NCBI GenBank assembly: GCA_041394905.1
Contig: JAWKHJ010000002.1
Location: forward strand, 496,001 to 560,000
Direction of reading: 5' to 3'
Source: RI-231 sp041394905
Lineage (GTDB): Bacteria; Acidobacteriota; Terriglobia; Bryobacterales; UBA6623
Length of the DNA stretch: 64,000 nt
Numbering within the stretch: the first letter of the stretch is position 1; every line of letters begins with the position of its first letter. Both the position numbers and the translations under genes were made by a program. A model generated the notes under the pieces. It ran no database searches. It had not been told where the DNA came from and saw only the letters and a list, made by a program, of their open reading frames with translations. This document shows, piece by piece, positions 10,089 through 21,053 of this stretch.

Positions 10089-10107
10089 CCTGAGGGAGCC
10101 GCTCAGG
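10089..10107 (+). terminator. Weak hairpin between fabV and tilS
   Basis: CCTGAG (10089-10094) pairs with CTCAGG (10102-10107) around a 7-nt loop. There is no T-tract, so it may only be an intercistronic structure. Confidence 0.3.
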
Positions 10108-10129
10108 CTACCGTCGTTACAATCGAAAG

Positions 10130-11566
10130 ATGCTCGCGCGTGTGAGCGAAGCGATCGCGCGTCACCGGATGTGCCAGTCCGGTGAGCGTATCGGCGTGGC
10201 CTGCTCCGGCGGGCCGGATTCGCTTGCCCTGCTGGAAGCCCTCCGCGAGCTGGCCCCCGTGCTCGGCATTCGCCTGGGAGTCCTTCACCTAAACCATGGC
10301 CTGCGCGGCGAGGCCTCAGACGCCGATGAGGCCTTTGTGCGCAATTTGGCCCAAGAGCGCGGTCTCGAAGTTCGTATCGAACATGTGGACGTTGCCGAAG
10401 CGGCGGCCCAGCAAGGGCGCAACTTGGAAGACGCAGGGCGCAGGGCGCGTTACGCCTGGTTCGGCGAATTGATCGAAGAAGGCGTCTTCGACCGCATCGC
10501 GACCGGACACACGCGCTCCGATCAGGCGGAGACGGTCTTGTTTCGACTGCTACGCGGCGCCGGTCCAGAAGGCTTGAGCGCGATTCGGCCGGTGCGCGCC
10601 CCGGGCGTGATCCGTCCGCTAATTGGGGTGGAGCGGGCCGAGATTGAGGCGTTTTTGGCGGAGCGAGGCCTGAAGGCTCGGTTGGACGAGACCAACCTCG
10701 ACATCCGCTTTTCCCGCAACCGCATTCGGCACGAGCTGCTGCCGATGCTCGAACGCGAATGGAACCCGCGCACGGGCGAGGCTCTGAGTCGGCTTGCCGA
10801 GCAGGCCGCCGAGGACGCCGCATATTGGCATGAGCACGCCGAGGAGGCGTTTGCGCGTCTCACCGCACCACTCCGAGACGGGTTGGCCTTCGAGGCCGAA
10901 GCCGTCGCGATCCTGCCGCCTGCTTTGCGCCGCCGTGTTCTGCGGTTGGCGCTCGAAAGAGTCGGCGGCGAAGGGCGCTACGAGTTCCGCCACGTGGAGG
11001 CGCTGCGGGCTCTGGTGGAGCAGTCGGACGCCGGCGCTCGGATGGATTTGCCAGGGCTTTCCGCCGAGCGTTCGTGCGGAATGATCCGCTTGGCTATCCG
11101 AGCGGGCAAAGAGGATATCGCGGCGACGGTGATCGAGCCTCCGGTTGAGGCAGCGTCGCCCGACGGTCGAACGCGGATTCGGCTCGAACTGGCTTCGCAG
11201 GGTCCGGCGGCTGAGCGCTATACTAAGCCGAACTGGGACGGTATCGATTGGTCAAAGGCTCCTAAGCCCTTAATTCTCAGAGGTTGGCAGCCGGGAGATT
11301 GCATCCGCTTGCAGCCCGGCGCGGAGCCTCGCAAGTTGAGCGACCTACTCCAGAGCGCGCGCACGCCGCGCTGGGAAAGACCGGGTTGGCCGGTGTTAGC
11401 CGGTTCGTCCGATGGCCCGCTGCTTTGGGCTCGAGAGTTTGGATCTTCGGCGGAGTTTCGCCCCGCTGGAAACATTGGCGAAGTGTTGCGCGTCTTTGAA
11501 TTTGACGGAAGCGGCCGCGCAAGGACGGGCCGCCGTGGCGATTGCGCCATGAACCCCGGGCTGTAA
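10130..11566 (+). CDS. tilS: tRNA(Ile)-lysidine synthetase
   Basis: Modifies C34 of the CAU-anticodon tRNA-Ile to lysidine using ATP and lysine, so that AUA is read as Ile. The PP-loop is clear (CSGGPDSLALLEALREL, about residues 23-39), followed by LHLNHGLRG and the ATGHTRSDQAETVLFRLLRGAG segment. The C-terminal TilS domain is visible as LILRGWQPGDCIRLQPGA. Length (478) is typical. The tilS-ftsH order is widely conserved in bacteria, usually with hpt between them; hpt is absent here. It ends 35 bp before the ftsH start. Confidence 0.93.
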   Translation: MLARVSEAIARHRMCQSGERIGVACSGGPDSLALLEALRELAPVLGIRLGVLHLNHGLRGEASDADEAFVRNLAQERGLEVRIEHVDVAEAAAQQGRNLEDAGRRARYAWFGELIEEGVFDRIATGHTRSDQAETVLFRLLRGAGPEGLSAIRPVRAPGVIRPLIGVERAEIEAFLAERGLKARLDETNLDIRFSRNRIRHELLPMLEREWNPRTGEALSRLAEQAAEDAAYWHEHAEEAFARLTAPLRDGLAFEAEAVAILPPALRRRVLRLALERVGGEGRYEFRHVEALRALVEQSDAGARMDLPGLSAERSCGMIRLAIRAGKEDIAATVIEPPVEAASPDGRTRIRLELASQGPAAERYTKPNWDGIDWSKAPKPLILRGWQPGDCIRLQPGAEPRKLSDLLQSARTPRWERPGWPVLAGSSDGPLLWAREFGSSAEFRPAGNIGEVLRVFEFDGSGRARTGRRGDCAMNPGL

Positions 11567-11601
11567 CCCATGCAGAACCGGAACAAGGGAACGAAAATAT
11601 C

Positions 11602-13523
<1,922 letters not shown>

Positions 13524-13545
13524 GCCGAGGACAAGGAATAATCCG

Positions 13546-13578
13546 AGGGCGGTCCGTTGTTGGGCCGCCCTTTGCTTT
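13546..13578 (+). terminator. Intrinsic terminator after ftsH
   Basis: AGGGCGGTCC (13546-13555) pairs with GGGCCGCCCT (13562-13571), with one G-T wobble, around a 6-nt loop, followed by TTGCTTTT. This is a convincing Rho-independent terminator. Confidence 0.8.
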
Positions 13579-13662
13579 TGCGGTTGTAGTGCGAAACCTC
13601 AGGGCGGCTTCCATGTTTTCCCCCAATTGAGCCCCACGGGCTCCGGCGCGATACTGCCGATT

Positions 13663-14280
13663 GTGAAACTCTCTGATTTGCTGCGCTGGGGCCCCAGAAA
13701 AGAGCCGGGAGCGGACGGCCAACCCGCCTTGGGAGCGGATCGCCGCAAGGTGATGCGCCGGCCGACCAGCGGCGGCGGATGGATCTACTGGGCCGCGGAA
13801 TCCGGCGAAGCCCGGCGCACGCGCGTCACCTTTTTTGATATCTCCGAGGACTCGACCGGTCTCGGCTTCACCGCCGCTTCGGCCCCGCCCAACGGAGTCA
13901 TCTGCTGGGCGCTGCCGGATGGCGGGAAAGGACTGCCGTGCGAAATTCGCAATGTGGAGAAGGTTGACGACGTCTACCGCGTTGGCGGTAATCTCGACTT
14001 CGAAGACCATTTCGTCAGCGGGCACGGCGGATGCCGCCTCCAGTGGGTAGACGCCTCCGGCGGGCTCAACTCCGTTCCCGCCAACCTCAAGAACAGCGGA
14101 CAGGCCTTGATCGAAGTGAGTTTGATGGAGAACGTGCCTGCCCGCACGATGGTCTTTCTAGAAGGACCGCAGTACGGGTGCCTGGGCGTGTGCCGCGGCG
14201 CGCGTCCCGATGGCAGCCGCTTCATCCTCGTTGTCGAGGCCGCGAGCGACTCCTTCATTACCAGCGCCGTCGCCAGCTGA
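13663..14280 (+). CDS. Uncharacterised protein, possibly PilZ-like
   Basis: The conserved-looking protein starts at GTG 13663 (VKLSDLLRWGPRKEPG); the upstream in-frame sequence overlaps ftsH in another frame and does not look real. About 205 residues, predicted cytoplasmic, without a signal peptide. The core TRVTFFDISEDSTGLGFTAA contains a D-I-S-x-x-S-x-G stretch that loosely recalls the PilZ DxSxxG motif, and the C-terminal half (LIEVSLMENVPARTMVFLEG) is beta-rich. It may be related to the tandem PilZ-like protein at 3641-4279. It ends 5 bp from the convergent membrane protein gene. Function is not recognised. Confidence 0.55.
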   Translation: MKLSDLLRWGPRKEPGADGQPALGADRRKVMRRPTSGGGWIYWAAESGEARRTRVTFFDISEDSTGLGFTAASAPPNGVICWALPDGGKGLPCEIRNVEKVDDVYRVGGNLDFEDHFVSGHGGCRLQWVDASGGLNSVPANLKNSGQALIEVSLMENVPARTMVFLEGPQYGCLGVCRGARPDGSRFILVVEAASDSFITSAVAS

Positions 14281-14285
14281 TCGGT

Positions 14286-14945
14286 TCAGCGGACCTCACT
14301 CGCCACGCCGTCTCGAAACGTAATCACGACCGGCTCGGCATCGGGCCGGCCCGGAAACTCGACGATGCGCGTTTTGCCATTGGGCGAGACGTCCACAGGA
14401 CGGCCGTACCCCAACGAGAAGATTGCCTGATGCTCGGACATCCCTGTCCAGGCTTCGTGGTTGCGCACCCGCTCCCAGTCCTGTTCGGTCCAGTGCCCAT
14501 AGAGTTCCTCGGGATCTTCGATGAAGAAGATCTCATCGACGAAGACGCGTCCGCCGACGCCGATCCCTAGCCAGGACTTCTTGTCGTCTTTGTCGAATTC
14601 GATCCGTAGCTCGCCGTCGTGCTCGTAGACCCGCGTAGGGACGACCTTTTCGAGCGGCGCAAGCAAACGATCGCCCGGCTCGACCGTCCAGCGCCAGCCT
14701 TCCTTGGTCCACAAATCCATCCCGACCAGCCGCTGTGCGGTCTCGTAAGTCGAGATGTTGGTCTTCGCCGGATAGACATAGAGATCGGCCTGGAGAGGGC
14801 TTTCTTGGGTCTGCTCGGCCGCCTCTTCGCCCGTGTCCGGGCGGCTGAAATAGTCGTAGGCGACATAGGCCAGAGCCAGCGCCAATCCGACCTTTAAGGA
14901 CAAAGAGACGAGCGGGACCCAGGGCTTCTCTTGCAGCTCAGACAT
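14286..14945 (-). CDS. Membrane-anchored protein with BamE/OmlA-like C-terminus
   Basis: 219 residues: one N-terminal transmembrane helix (LVSLSLKVGLALALAYVAYDYF, about 11-32), an acidic linker, then a beta-rich domain (YEHDGELRIEFDKDDKK). The C-terminal TGMSEHQAIFSLGYGRP...VVITFRDGVASEV has the order of the BamE/SmpA fold (GMS/T-x-x-x-V-x-x-x-LG-x-P ... F-x-x-G-x-V). I cannot confirm the homology. It follows the pseudokinase gene by 15 bp on the same strand and is probably in that operon. Confidence 0.55.
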   Translation of the reverse strand: MSELQEKPWVPLVSLSLKVGLALALAYVAYDYFSRPDTGEEAAEQTQESPLQADLYVYPAKTNISTYETAQRLVGMDLWTKEGWRWTVEPGDRLLAPLEKVVPTRVYEHDGELRIEFDKDDKKSWLGIGVGGRVFVDEIFFIEDPEELYGHWTEQDWERVRNHEAWTGMSEHQAIFSLGYGRPVDVSPNGKTRIVEFPGRPDAEPVVITFRDGVASEVR

Positions 14946-14960
14946 CTGGGCCTCAGCGTA

Positions 14961-17231
14961 TCATTCCAGCCCCGCGAGCTCCTGTTCGACGCGTGCTGCA
15001 TCGTCCGTCCGGCCTGCTTGGCGATAGATCTCGAGAGCTTCGCGGTAGCGCTTTCCGGCCTCGTCGCGGTCCTTCTGGCTCGCGGCTAGCTTTGCGAGCG
15101 CTTCCAGATCGACGGCGGTTTCGGGGCGGTTCGGACCCAGAGAGGCGCGATCCACCTCGAGAGCAACTTGGAGCATCTCGCGCGCCTCGTTCGGACGCCC
15201 GCGCTCGCCCAGCACCCCGGCCAGCGCGCGCAAGCTGTCCGCCGCCGCCGGATTGCGTTCGCCGCGCACTTCGAGCGTGGCCGAGAGCGCCTTGCCTAGC
15301 ACGTCCTCGGCCTCTTCGAGCTTGCCTTGCTCGCGCAAGGTTGCGCCGAGCTCGGAGAGCGTCGCGGCGGTGTCGAGATGCAGGTCGCCGAGCGCGGCTC
15401 GACGGAGCGCGAGGGCCCGGCGCAGGTCGCCCTCCGCTTCCTCCAGACGGCCCAGACGGTGCTCGATCGTACCGAGCGTGTGCAGCGAAGCCCCCAGGGA
15501 CAGACCATCGCTCGAAGAGGATTCGCGCAAAGCCAGAGCCTCGCGCACGGGCGCCTCGGCCTCTGCGACGTCGCCGGCCATCATGAGCGCCGTGGCCAGT
15601 GCATTGAGCGCGCTGGCCAGCATCGCCGGATCCTCAGGCTGCACCTCGCGCAGTAGGGCGACCGCTCTCCGTTCAGCCAAGATCGCTTGTCGAGGTTGAT
15701 CACTCGCCAGGTAGACTCTCCCGAGTTGCACCAAAACCGGGCCGGACTCTGCGCGGGCGCGCGCCTCTTCGGCTAATTCGAGAGCACGGCCGGGCAAGCC
15801 GAGTTCCAAGTAGGCTCGGCTGAGCGCGGCCATCAAGCGGGCTTGATCTTCGGGATGCTCGGGCATCTCGCGCGCAATTCGAGCGGCGCCCCAGTCGAGC
15901 GCCTCACGCGCGGTTACCGCTCCACCCCGCCTCTCCCGCGGGTCGGCGACTCCGAACAATCCAGTCAAGAAAGCGGAAGTCGACCGGGCCTCGCTCGCCG
16001 TCAAGCGTGCGCGCTCGGCCTGCGCGTCGGCGCGGCGGGCTGCTGCCCAACCCCAAACAGCGGTGAGCGCAAGCAGGGCTACGACCACGGCGGCTGCGAT
16101 CGGCGCCCAGCGCCGCATATCGAATGTTTGCGCTCCCGGAGTGGACGACCGTCCTTGCAAATACGCGTCCAGGTCGTCGGCGAGCGCATTCGCGGACGGG
16201 TAGCGCTCCGCCGGCGCCTTGCGCATCGCGCGCATCACGATTTCGTCGAGCTCGCCGCTCAACTTGCGCTCGAGCTGTTTCGGGTCGGATCCGCGCGCCT
16301 CCGCACGCGCGGCGTCGCCCCGGACGCTCGCGCTCGGAGGCGCCGCATCCATCTCGTTGACAATCCGCTCGATCTCGACGCGCGAGGACTCGTGCAGATC
16401 GAAGGGCCTGCCGCCACTCAGAAGCTCGTAGAGCAGCACGCCGAGCGAATAGACTTCTGAGCTCGTCGAGGCCGGCTCGCCGCGCAGTTCTTCCGGACTG
16501 GCGTAGTCGGCTGCACGCCGGGGCCGATGTGAGGCGGGCTCTTCCGCAGCGTCTTGCAGGCCCGCCAGTCCAAAGTCAGCCAGCTTGGGCGTGCCATCTG
16601 GAGTGATCCGCAGGTTGGCTGCATCGAGGGCGCCGTGCAGCAGCAGGCGCTGATGCCCGAAATGCACGGCGCGGCAAATTGGCACGAAGAGCTCGATGCG
16701 GCGTTCGACGGTCAGCTTTTCGCGGTCGCACCAAGCGCCGAACGCCTCATCTTCGCTGAGCTCGGTGACGAGATAAGGCGCGCCTTTTGGAGTCACGCCG
16801 CTATCGAGCACCCGGACGACGTTGGCATGCTCGAGGCCTTCGAGTCGCCGTAGCAACGGCGTGGCGCGGGCGCGTCCGTCGTCGGATTCAGTTCGCAGCA
16901 CCCGAACGGCGACTTTCTGGCCGTCCTTGCGCTCCGCTAGAAACAGTTGCGCACCCGCGCGCAGACTGCGCACGATGCGGTACGGCCCCAAGCGGTGGAT
17001 GCGCTTCTTTTGCGCCTGTTCGCGCTCACCGGCGGCTTCGCTTGCCGCAGCGGCAATTTTGCGCTCGAAGTAGGACTGCGCTTTTTCTTCGGCTTCGATC
17101 AGCGACTCGACTTCAGCGCGGATCGTGGAGTCGAGACAGGCCTCGTCGAGGTAGGCCGCACGCTTGCGCGCCGGCATCTCGATCGCAATGTTGAAGACGT
17201 GCTCGACGAGTTGCCAAGACTGGTCGTTCAT
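14961..17231 (-). CDS. Kinase-fold (probable pseudokinase) membrane protein with C-terminal TPR repeats
   Basis: 756 residues in the Acidobacteria/Planctomycetes arrangement of Ser/Thr kinase domain, single transmembrane helix (about 380-400, WAPIAAAVVVALLALTAVWG) and TPR repeats (about 430-755). The kinase fold is recognisable: KLADFGLAGL (DFG), YASPEELRGE (APE-like) and SEVYSLGVLLYELLSG. However, the residues needed for catalysis are replaced. The glycine-rich loop reads RSLRAGAQLFLA, the ATP-binding lysine is arginine (KVAVRVL), and the HRDLKPAN loop reads HGALDAAN, losing the catalytic Asp and the Lys. It is therefore probably inactive and acts as a scaffold or sensor. It overlaps the ECF sigma gene by 4 bp (ATGA), so the two are translationally coupled. 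Confidence 0.85.
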   Translation of the reverse strand: MNDQSWQLVEHVFNIAIEMPARKRAAYLDEACLDSTIRAEVESLIEAEEKAQSYFERKIAAAASEAAGEREQAQKKRIHRLGPYRIVRSLRAGAQLFLAERKDGQKVAVRVLRTESDDGRARATPLLRRLEGLEHANVVRVLDSGVTPKGAPYLVTELSEDEAFGAWCDREKLTVERRIELFVPICRAVHFGHQRLLLHGALDAANLRITPDGTPKLADFGLAGLQDAAEEPASHRPRRAADYASPEELRGEPASTSSEVYSLGVLLYELLSGGRPFDLHESSRVEIERIVNEMDAAPPSASVRGDAARAEARGSDPKQLERKLSGELDEIVMRAMRKAPAERYPSANALADDLDAYLQGRSSTPGAQTFDMRRWAPIAAAVVVALLALTAVWGWAAARRADAQAERARLTASEARSTSAFLTGLFGVADPRERRGGAVTAREALDWGAARIAREMPEHPEDQARLMAALSRAYLELGLPGRALELAEEARARAESGPVLVQLGRVYLASDQPRQAILAERRAVALLREVQPEDPAMLASALNALATALMMAGDVAEAEAPVREALALRESSSSDGLSLGASLHTLGTIEHRLGRLEEAEGDLRRALALRRAALGDLHLDTAATLSELGATLREQGKLEEAEDVLGKALSATLEVRGERNPAAADSLRALAGVLGERGRPNEAREMLQVALEVDRASLGPNRPETAVDLEALAKLAASQKDRDEAGKRYREALEIYRQAGRTDDAARVEQELAGLE

Positions 17232-17818
17232 GCGTCAGGTTTGTCTTCGCCGTCCGGGCTGAGCTCGCGGTAGAGCCACGCCTTGGCCATGCGCACTTCG
17301 CGATGCACTGTGGCGGGCGAGACGGAGAGCGCGGTCGCGATCTCGTCGTAGGTCAGCCCGCCGAAGAAATGCAGCTCGATCACGTCGTGTTTGCGCTTGT
17401 CCAATGCAGCCAAGCGCTGCATCGCCTCGTCGAGATCGGAGATCCCGCCATCGGAGGACGGGTCCACCACCAACGCCTCTTCGAGGGAAAGCACGGCGAC
17501 GCCGCTGCCACGCTTTTGGCGTCTCTTCCCCTTCGCGTGGTCGACGAGAATGCGGCGCATGGTGCGCGCGGCGACGGCGAAGAAGTGCGCCCGGTCTTTG
17601 AAGTCGATGTCCGCGCCGATCAGGCGCATATAGGCTTCATTGACGACGGCAGTGGCCTGGAGCGTGTGCGACACGCGCTCGCGGCTCATGTGCCGTTGCG
17701 CAAGAGCGCGCAATTCGCCGTAGAGCAAGGGAATGAGCTTGTTTACGGCGTCTTCGTCGCCCTCGCGCACCTGCGCAAGCAGGCGCGTCACTTGAGTCGT
17801 TGCGTCCTGTGGGTCCAT
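17228..17818 (-). CDS. ECF-type RNA polymerase sigma factor (TIGR02999/Sigma70_ECF-like)
   Basis: 196 residues from ATG 17818 (MDPQDATTQVTRLL). Region 2 is seen in LYGELRALAQRHM, HTLQATAVVNEAYMRLIG and FFAVAARTMRRILVDHA; region 4 is seen in DLDEAMQRLAALDKRKHDVIELHFFGGLTYDEIATALSVS-type helix-turn-helix. This subgroup typically occurs in Acidobacteria and Planctomycetes next to Ser/Thr kinases with TPR domains. Here the partner has lost catalytic residues. No anti-sigma factor is seen next to it, so the partner protein is the obvious candidate for control. Confidence 0.9.
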   Translation of the reverse strand: MDPQDATTQVTRLLAQVREGDEDAVNKLIPLLYGELRALAQRHMSRERVSHTLQATAVVNEAYMRLIGADIDFKDRAHFFAVAARTMRRILVDHAKGKRRQKRGSGVAVLSLEEALVVDPSSDGGISDLDEAMQRLAALDKRKHDVIELHFFGGLTYDEIATALSVSPATVHREVRMAKAWLYRELSPDGEDKPDA

Positions 17819-17901
17819 GGGGGCCTGCCCGGCACTCCAAATGGTACCGGCGCGTCGGCGGCGCGTCAATCGCATGAAAAACTCGCTACACTCGACGGGC
17901 T

Positions 17902-20040
17902 ATGGAGCAACTGGTCGGTTACGCGGTCCACGATGGCGTGGCCGTGCTCACGGTGGACAACCCGCCGGTCAACGCGCTGAGCCCCGGCGTTCCCGAGGGC
18001 GTTGCGCGCGGCGTTGAGCGAGCTGAGGCAGATCCGGCCGCGGTGGCGATCGTACTGATCGGCGCTGGCGCCACGTTCATCGCCGGGGCCGACATTCGCG
18101 AGTTCATCAAGATCACCTCGGGAGAAAAGGAGCGCAGCCCGGCCCTAGGCGCATTGCTTGCCGCGCTCGAAGGGGCGGAGAAGCCGACAGTGGCGGCGCT
18201 GCACGGGACGGCGCTGGGCGGCGGCCTGGAGGTCGCACAGGCCTGCCATTACCGCGTGGCGCTCGCTTCGGCGCTGCTCGGCCAGCCGGAGGTTAAGCTC
18301 GGCATCATCCCCGGCGCGGCTGGCACGCAACGGCTGCCGCGTCTGGCCGGCGTGGCCAAAGCGATTGAGATGTGCTCTTTGGGCGAGCCGATCGGCGCCG
18401 TCGAAGCGCATACCTGCGGCTTGGTGGACGAGATCGTCGAGGGTTCGAACTATCAGGAGTTGCTTGAAGGCGCGACGGCTTTCGCCCGCGAGAAGGCGGT
18501 CGAAGGCGTAGTCTCGCCGAAATCGAGCGAGCGCAGCTCCAGACTTGGGACGCCCCTGGAGAATGCACGAATCTTCGAGCAAGCCCGAGCCGTCGCGCGC
18601 GCCAAGCGCCGCGGCTTTCTCGCACCGCTTAAAGCAATCGAGGCCGTCGAGGCGGCAACCGAGCTGCCATTCGACGAGGGTGTGCGCCGGGAGGCCGCGA
18701 TCTTTGAGCAGTGTCTCCACTCGGATCAATCCAAAGCCCTCATCCATGCTTTCTTTGCCGAGCGCGAGGTACGGAAGATCCCGGATGTTCCGAAAGATGC
18801 GCCGACGCGCGAGATTCGGCGCGCCGCGGTCGTCGGCGCCGGCACAATGGGCGGCGGCATCGCGATGGCCTACGCCAACGCTGGTCTCCCCGTCCTGCTC
18901 AAAGACGCCTCCCCTGAAGCGCTCGAGCGTGGCATGGCCGCGATCCGCGCCAACTACGAACGCTCGGTTGCGCGCGGACGGCTGACGCAGGACTACGTCG
19001 AGAGCCGCATCGCACTCATCGAACCGCGCCTGGACTATGACGGTTTCGCCGAGGCTGACATCGTTGTCGAGGCCGTGTTCGAAGGCATGGAGCTCAAGAA
19101 GCAAATCTTCTCTGAGCTCGACGCCGTCGCGCGACCCGGCGCCATCTTGGCGTCGAATACTTCGACGTTGGACATCGATGCGATCGCTTCCGCGACCAAG
19201 CGCCCAGCCGATGTGATCGGCCATCACTTTTTTTCGCCCGCGAACGTGATGAAGCTGCTCGAGATCGTGCGTGGCAGCGAAACGGCGCAGGACGTGATTG
19301 CGACATCCATGCAACTCGCCAAGCGATTGCGCAAGGTCGGCGTCCTCGTCGGCAACTGCCGCGGCTTTGTGGGCAATCGCATGTTCGGCCCTTACCGCCG
19401 GGAAGCGCAGTTCCTGGTCGAGGAGGGGGCTGACATCGCGAAGGTCGACGAGGCGCTCTACGAATTCGGGATGGCCATGGGGCCACTCGCAGTGGGCGAT
19501 CTCGCCGGTCTCGACGTCGGGTGGCGCATCCGCAAGGAGTACGCGCACCTGGAGCCTAAAGAAGCCCGCCGGCCTGTTGCCGAAGATCGGCTCTGCGAGC
19601 TAGGCCGCTACGGCCAGAAGACCGGCGCCGGTTGGTACCGCTATGGAGCAAAGCGCGAACGGTTGGACGACCCTACAGCGGAAGACATCGTGCGCGCCGC
19701 AGCAGCGGAAGCGGGCGTTGAGCAGCGCAAGATCGACGAGCAGGAGATGGTCGACCGCTGCATCCTGGCGTTGGTGAACGAGGGCGCCCGCATTCTCGAG
19801 GAAGGTTACGCCTTGCGCGCCGGCGACATCGATGTCGTTTACCTTTTCGGTTACGGCTTCCCCTCCTACCGCGGCGGGCCGATGTGGTATGCCGATACAA
19901 TTGGCCTCGTCAATGTGCTGGACAGGATTCGTGCGTTCGAGCGTCGGCACGGCTACTGGTGGCGGCCGGCTCCTCTATTGGTCGAGCTCGCCGACGCCCG
20001 CAAAACGTTTGCACAGTGGGATCGCGAGCGTCGCCGATAG
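17902..20040 (+). CDS. Bifunctional enoyl-CoA hydratase / 3-hydroxyacyl-CoA dehydrogenase (FadB/FadJ-like)
   Basis: 712 residues catalysing two beta-oxidation steps. The N-terminal crotonase domain (about 1-190) has oxyanion-hole segments FIAGADIREF and GTALGGGLEVAQ and the glutamate-bearing GQPEVKLGIIPGAAGTQRLPR. The dehydrogenase domain starts at AAVVGAGTMGGGIAMAYA (about 310) and includes GHHFFSPANVMKLLEIV with the catalytic His. Two C-terminal 3HCDH modules follow (VGNRMFGPYRREA; GYGFPSYRGGPM). Length and domain order fit the monomeric FadB/peroxisomal MFE1 type. No thiolase (fadA) is adjacent. The K+ channel gene follows after 9 bp. Confidence 0.9.
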   Translation: MEQLVGYAVHDGVAVLTVDNPPVNALSPGVPEGVARGVERAEADPAAVAIVLIGAGATFIAGADIREFIKITSGEKERSPALGALLAALEGAEKPTVAALHGTALGGGLEVAQACHYRVALASALLGQPEVKLGIIPGAAGTQRLPRLAGVAKAIEMCSLGEPIGAVEAHTCGLVDEIVEGSNYQELLEGATAFAREKAVEGVVSPKSSERSSRLGTPLENARIFEQARAVARAKRRGFLAPLKAIEAVEAATELPFDEGVRREAAIFEQCLHSDQSKALIHAFFAEREVRKIPDVPKDAPTREIRRAAVVGAGTMGGGIAMAYANAGLPVLLKDASPEALERGMAAIRANYERSVARGRLTQDYVESRIALIEPRLDYDGFAEADIVVEAVFEGMELKKQIFSELDAVARPGAILASNTSTLDIDAIASATKRPADVIGHHFFSPANVMKLLEIVRGSETAQDVIATSMQLAKRLRKVGVLVGNCRGFVGNRMFGPYRREAQFLVEEGADIAKVDEALYEFGMAMGPLAVGDLAGLDVGWRIRKEYAHLEPKEARRPVAEDRLCELGRYGQKTGAGWYRYGAKRERLDDPTAEDIVRAAAAEAGVEQRKIDEQEMVDRCILALVNEGARILEEGYALRAGDIDVVYLFGYGFPSYRGGPMWYADTIGLVNVLDRIRAFERRHGYWWRPAPLLVELADARKTFAQWDRERRR

Positions 20041-20049
20041 GGGGCGCCG

Positions 20050-20883
20050 GTGAGTTCCGCTGCGCCTTCGCCGCCGCCTCTGACCGGACTTCGCCGGAAG
20101 CTGCACGAGATCATCTTCGAAGCCGATACGCGGGCGGGGAAGGCCTTCGACATCGCCCTGCTCATCGCCATCCTGGCGAGCGTGATCGTAATCATGCTCG
20201 AGAGCGTGCAGAGCTATCGCGAAAGCCACGGCGCGATGTTGCGGGCGCTCGAGTGGTTTTTCACCGGGCTTTTCACCATCGAGTATGGGCTGCGCCTTTA
20301 CAGTGTCCGGCGGCCGTTGGCTTACGCGCTCAGCTTCTTCGGCGTCGTCGACCTGCTTTCGATCTTGCCGACCTTCCTGAGCCTGTTTCTGGTCGGGGCG
20401 CAGTCGTTCCTCGTTATCCGCGCGATCCGGTTGCTGCGCATCTTCCGTGTGCTCAAACTTGCCCATTACCTGGGCGAGGCGAATGTGCTGCAGCGTGCGC
20501 TCTATGCCAGCCGCCCCAAGATCACGGTCTTCCTCATTGCCGTGCTCAACATTGCCTGCATCATGGGCGCTTTGATGTATCTGATCGAGGGCGAATCCAG
20601 CGGCTTCCGCAACATCCCCGTCAGTATGTACTGGGCGATCGTCACGATGACGACGGTTGGGTTCGGCGACATCGCTCCTCAGACGCCGCCCGGCCAATTC
20701 CTCGCCGCTATTCTCATGCTCATGGGCTACGGCATCATCGCAGTGCCCACGGGCATCGTTGGCGCGGAGATCGCCAAGGCCGGTAGGCAACAAACCGTTT
20801 CGACCCAAGCCTGCCCCGTTTGCGGCGCCGAAGGGCACGACCTGGACGCTGTGCACTGCAAATATTGCGGCGGACGCCTATAA
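20050..20883 (+). CDS. Voltage-gated-type potassium channel with C-terminal zinc ribbon
   Basis: 277 residues, GTG start. Six transmembrane segments: S1 KAFDIALLIAILASVIVIML, S2 WFFTGLFTIEYGLRLY, S3 FFGVVDLLSILPTFLSLF, an arginine-bearing S4 VIRAIRLLRIFRVLKLA, S5 ITVFLIAVLNIACIMGAL and S6 FLAAILMLMGYGIIAVPTG. The pore loop YWAIVTMTTVGFGDIAP has the K+ selectivity filter TVGFGD. The last 26 residues form a rubredoxin-like zinc ribbon (CPVCG ... CKYCGGRL). The spacing to the upstream beta-oxidation gene suggests co-transcription without an obvious functional link. Confidence 0.9.
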   Translation: MSSAAPSPPPLTGLRRKLHEIIFEADTRAGKAFDIALLIAILASVIVIMLESVQSYRESHGAMLRALEWFFTGLFTIEYGLRLYSVRRPLAYALSFFGVVDLLSILPTFLSLFLVGAQSFLVIRAIRLLRIFRVLKLAHYLGEANVLQRALYASRPKITVFLIAVLNIACIMGALMYLIEGESSGFRNIPVSMYWAIVTMTTVGFGDIAPQTPPGQFLAAILMLMGYGIIAVPTGIVGAEIAKAGRQQTVSTQACPVCGAEGHDLDAVHCKYCGGRL

Positions 20884-20910
20884 AGATCGCACGATCGTTC
20901 AAGGGCTGTA

Positions 20911-20939
20911 TTGAAAAAGATACAGTTCCGTGTCACAAT
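20911..20939 (+). promoter_or_regulatory. Sigma-70-like promoter for the 21054 gene
   Basis: TTGAAA (20911-20916), 17-bp spacer, CACAAT (20934-20939). The -35 overlaps a small inverted repeat CTGTAT/ATACAG (20906-20911 and 20920-20925) that could be an operator. It predicts a leader of about 108 nt. Confidence 0.45.
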
Positions 20940-21053
20940 TCTGGTCGGAACGGGTTTTACCGAAAGTTGTCTTTGACATTTCGACGCCCCCTGCTCTCCG
21001 GCCATGTCCCGGGGCGGGTCTGAGGGGTCGATTCATATGCAGGAGGTGTTCCG

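Noticed and set aside
10054..10129. TACAAT at 10118 as a promoter for tilS
   Set aside because: It lies 7 bp before the ATG and no -35 hexamer is found, so tilS may simply be read from fabG.
18145..19548. Long minus-strand open frame inside the beta-oxidation gene
   Set aside because: Antisense shadow; composition Arg/Asp/His-rich without motifs, and the plus strand contains clear catalytic residues.
20971..21010. TTGACA near 20973 as promoter for the cold-shock-like gene
   Set aside because: No -10 at 16-18 bp; the TTGAAA/CACAAT pair upstream fits better.
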